64,000 nt of DNA from Solimonas terrae (GTDB taxonomy: Bacteria > Pseudomonadota > Gammaproteobacteria > Nevskiales > Nevskiaceae). A program made the position numbers and the translations under genes. Shown one piece after another: positions 61,801-64,000 of the stretch; the stretch's first letter is position 1; each line of letters begins with the position of its first letter. The stretch spans positions 124,001 to 188,000 of the forward strand of contig NZ_JAAMOW010000007.1 of the NCBI RefSeq assembly GCF_011067135.1, given 5' to 3'. The notes beneath the pieces were generated by a model. It did not search any database and was not told the origin of the DNA. It saw only the letters and a program-made list of their open reading frames with translations.

Positions 61801-61840
61801 ATTGAAGTCGGCATGCGGAAGTTCGCATGCCGACTTCAAT
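61801..61840. terminator. Perfect 17-bp hairpin between convergent genes
   Basis: Arms of 17 nt (61801-61817 and 61824-61840) are perfectly complementary with loop GAAGTT. It lies between the aldolase stop (plus, 61790) and the TonB-dependent receptor stop (minus, 61854). A bidirectional terminator is likely, though no strong T-run follows. Confidence 0.65.
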
Positions 61841-61853
61841 GCCCCTGCCCTCC

Positions 61854-64000
61854 CTAGAAATCTAGACTAATCGCGATACCGATCTTTCGGACGGAGTCCA
61901 TGCTGAAGGTCTGATTGAACGTCGCGACGTTCGTGGTGGCATCAATCGGATCGCTCGCGACGTACGCTGGGTAGTGCTCGTTCGTGCAGTTGTTGCAGAA
62001 CAGCGAGACGCGAGCACCATTGCCGAAATCGACGCCGACGCTGGCACCGAGGATATCGATAGGACCGATCTCCGACCCAGGCGCTCCGTTGACCTGGTAG
62101 TTAATCTCGGAACGATGGTAGTAGTTGGCCTGTACAAAGCCACTCACTGTACCCGAGATCGGACGCTCGTAGATCGCCTGCACCGACGACGTGAAGCGTG
62201 GCGTTGTAGGCGTTTCAAAACCAGCGGCGTCAAAGGATCCCGATGTCGCGCAACCTTCCGTCGTCTGCCCGGGATAGCATTGAGCGCCTGGGAACGAATC
62301 GAACTTCGAATCGACGAGTGAGACCGTTCCGTTCAGCGTGAATCCCCGAAAGGGCTTCGCAATGATCGAGATCTCCGAGCCCCGACTTGTCAGGGACGCC
62401 GCATTCTGAATGACAAAGGCAGTAAGGTCAGCGTCGAAGGACTGAGACTGATAGTTCTTGAACTTCGTATGAAAGACTGATGCATTGACGATCAGGCGAT
62501 GATCGAAAAGGCTCGAGCGCATGCCCACCTCAACGTTGTCCGAGGTTTCCGGCTTCACGATCAGATTGGCATCCACGGTTGCGCCATTGTCGTTGGCCCC
62601 CGCTCCCTTGTATCCACTACCCACCGTCGCGTAGGCCATGATGTCCTGCGTGATCTGATACTGCGTGCCTGCCTTCCAGCTCAGATTGGTGTTGTTGGTG
62701 GACTGATCAAAGGTCGCACGAACACCAAGTGGCCGGAAATAATTGTTCTGATTTTGGCTCTGGATGATCGAAAGATCATCATAAGTGACACGCGCACCGG
62801 CGATAAGCCGGAGACTCTGCGTCACGTCAAATGTCATCTGCCCGAATGCGGCATAGCTTTCGTTATTCAGCGCGTAGACAAAGTCGCGCCCGATCACATA
62901 CAGGTTCTGCTGGCTGCAGTTCGCGGTCGGGCCGGGCCCAACACAAAAGGGCGGATTTGGTCGTGCTGCCTCCGGAACTAAGTAGCCACCATGCGTATCG
63001 AGTGAGCTGTCCGTATCCGCGTAGTAGTAATAGAGGCCAACCTGTCCTGACAGGCGGCTCGCACTCGGGAACGTCAGCCGTATCTCATTGGAATACTGCT
63101 CGAAATCGGTATCGGTGAGATTCGTGTTGAGAATATCGGCCGACGTCAGGTCAATATCGAAACGGTTTACGAGCTTGTAGCGCTTCCACGCAGCGATATC
63201 GCTCAGCACCACGCCTCCGCCAAGGTCGTAGGCGATCGTAGCCTGTGCGCCAACGTTACTTAGATCGCGATAGATGGCGCCGTCGCTCGATCCGCGAAAG
63301 TTGTCGGGGGCCGCCGTGATGCCGTCTGCCACGAGCTGCGGCCCAATCAACGTGGACCCGACTCCGACGGAACGATAGGTATTGGTTGGCGTACCATGGC
63401 TTTCCGCGTACTCGCCGATCAGATATACGCTCAGACGGTCGGTGAAGTCGTTAAGGTACTTGGCGCGTGTACCCCACTGCCGAGGATCCGTATCCTGACG
63501 CTCACCAGAAGATCCAAATAGTGTCGTAACACTGTCCGCTTGAGAGCTAAATCCATTCAGGCGCAGCGCCGAAGTTTCCGTAATCGGCACGTTAATCGTT
63601 TCGCGAACGATAATGGATTGACCGTCGGTCGAATCTCCCGGACGATCAAAAGAGGCGAGTTCGGTGCTGAAGCTGTTGTGGAACTCACCCAAGACGGGGC
63701 GTGCGGTCACGATGTTCAGCAGGCCGGCCGAAGCATTTCGGCCAAATAGCAAGCCTTGCGGACCATTCAGTACCTCGACGCGCTCGACATCGTTGAAGAG
63801 GTTTACTGCAAAGCCGGGGCGGCCGATGTTCACCTCGTCGACCGCGGTTGCGACGCTGGAATCCACGGTACTGGCCAGCGCGAGAGTGCCGACACCGCGG
63901 ATCGAATAGTTGCCGAGAAGGCCGATCTGCAAGGTCGGCGCTGCGAGGGCAAGCTGGTTTAGATCGTTGACGTTGCGCGAACTCAATGTGTCGGCCGTCA
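61854..64000 (-). CDS. TonB-dependent outer-membrane receptor, N-terminus outside window
   Basis: At least 715 residues; the frame is open at the right edge (TADTLSSRNVNDLNQLA), so signal peptide, TonB box and start lie beyond 64000. The plug has VNIGRPGFAVNLFNDVERVEVLNGPQGLLFGRNASAGLLNIV. The barrel has the usual alternating strands and ends with IAISLDF, the aromatic C-terminal signature. There are Cys pairs in CVGPGPTANC and CFCNNC-like CNNCTNE. It converges on the aldolase gene. It is a second importer for the catabolic cluster; the ligand is unknown. Confidence 0.9.
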   Translation of the reverse strand, partial: TADTLSSRNVNDLNQLALAAPTLQIGLLGNYSIRGVGTLALASTVDSSVATAVDEVNIGRPGFAVNLFNDVERVEVLNGPQGLLFGRNASAGLLNIVTARPVLGEFHNSFSTELASFDRPGDSTDGQSIIVRETINVPITETSALRLNGFSSQADSVTTLFGSSGERQDTDPRQWGTRAKYLNDFTDRLSVYLIGEYAESHGTPTNTYRSVGVGSTLIGPQLVADGITAAPDNFRGSSDGAIYRDLSNVGAQATIAYDLGGGVVLSDIAAWKRYKLVNRFDIDLTSADILNTNLTDTDFEQYSNEIRLTFPSASRLSGQVGLYYYYADTDSSLDTHGGYLVPEAARPNPPFCVGPGPTANCSQQNLYVIGRDFVYALNNESYAAFGQMTFDVTQSLRLIAGARVTYDDLSIIQSQNQNNYFRPLGVRATFDQSTNNTNLSWKAGTQYQITQDIMAYATVGSGYKGAGANDNGATVDANLIVKPETSDNVEVGMRSSLFDHRLIVNASVFHTKFKNYQSQSFDADLTAFVIQNAASLTSRGSEISIIAKPFRGFTLNGTVSLVDSKFDSFPGAQCYPGQTTEGCATSGSFDAAGFETPTTPRFTSSVQAIYERPISGTVSGFVQANYYHRSEINYQVNGAPGSEIGPIDILGASVGVDFGNGARVSLFCNNCTNEHYPAYVASDPIDATTNVATFNQTFSMDSVRKIGIAISLDF

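Noticed and set aside
1-64000. CRISPR array, rRNA or tRNA genes
   Set aside because: No regularly spaced repeats or recognisable RNA genes were seen; the repeats present are isolated inverted repeats or short tandem copies.

Overview
The window is protein-dense DNA from a high-GC Gram-negative bacterium, most likely a gammaproteobacterium. The evidence is an Aae-type efflux operon with a Cpx/Omp-like two-component pair, several lipoproteins, TonB-dependent receptors, and a P-type (Trb) conjugation apparatus. Species cannot be fixed from sequence alone.

Region 1, 1-11.0 kb, looks like chromosomal backbone. It holds an FUSC/DUF1656/HlyD efflux operon (cut by the left edge), a convergent histidine kinase/response regulator pair, a prolyl-4-hydroxylase-like 2-oxoglutarate oxygenase, two paralogous lipoproteins, a di-haem cytochrome c peroxidase-like lipoprotein and a large secreted phosphoesterase.

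Region 2, about 11.3-41.1 kb, is an integrative and conjugative element or a large part of one. At its left end are a P4-type tyrosine integrase, a HigBA-like toxin-antitoxin pair with an 18-bp perfect palindrome in front, and a serine recombinase/ParB-like/RepB-like trio joined by 4-nt overlaps. Next comes a defence cargo on the minus strand: cysteine desulfurase, DUF4007 protein, large ATPase and PAPS-reductase-like protein, in the order sspA-sspB-sspC-sspD. This is the single-strand DNA phosphorothioation machinery. Where sspE or sspFGH would be expected there are instead two coupled genes: an 802-aa protein with two GHKL ATPase modules (MORC/Hsp90-like plus histidine-kinase-like) and a 675-aa protein with a diverged receiver domain. 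This six-gene arrangement is the best candidate for an undescribed system. The conjugation block follows (DUF2274, trbI, G, F, L, J, E, D, C, B, a CopG protein, traG), then an EexN-type lipoprotein and a LysR regulator. No relaxase is in the window, so the right end of the element is not defined and the catabolic genes may be cargo too.

Region 3, 41.2-64 kb, is a catabolic cluster of lower GC than the trb block. One arm fits ring cleavage: an FAD monooxygenase, a type I extradiol dioxygenase-like protein, a fumarylacetoacetate-hydrolase-family protein and acetoacetyl-CoA synthetase. The other arm fits release and oxidation of galactose: a Tat-exported GH1 glycosidase, a sugar SDR dehydrogenase, galactonate dehydratase-like enzyme, KDGal kinase and KDPGal aldolase. 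Two paralogous exported amidohydrolases, a SnoaL-like lipoprotein and two TonB-dependent receptors complete it. A 15-bp motif, TGATAAT-N2-TGTCAA or close to it, occurs at four places in promoter gaps of this cluster, including the TetR/monooxygenase divergent promoter. It is a likely operator of a shared regulon. The cluster also carries three gene relics (sodium:solute symporter, KDPGal aldolase, SnoaL), so it has been rearranged recently.
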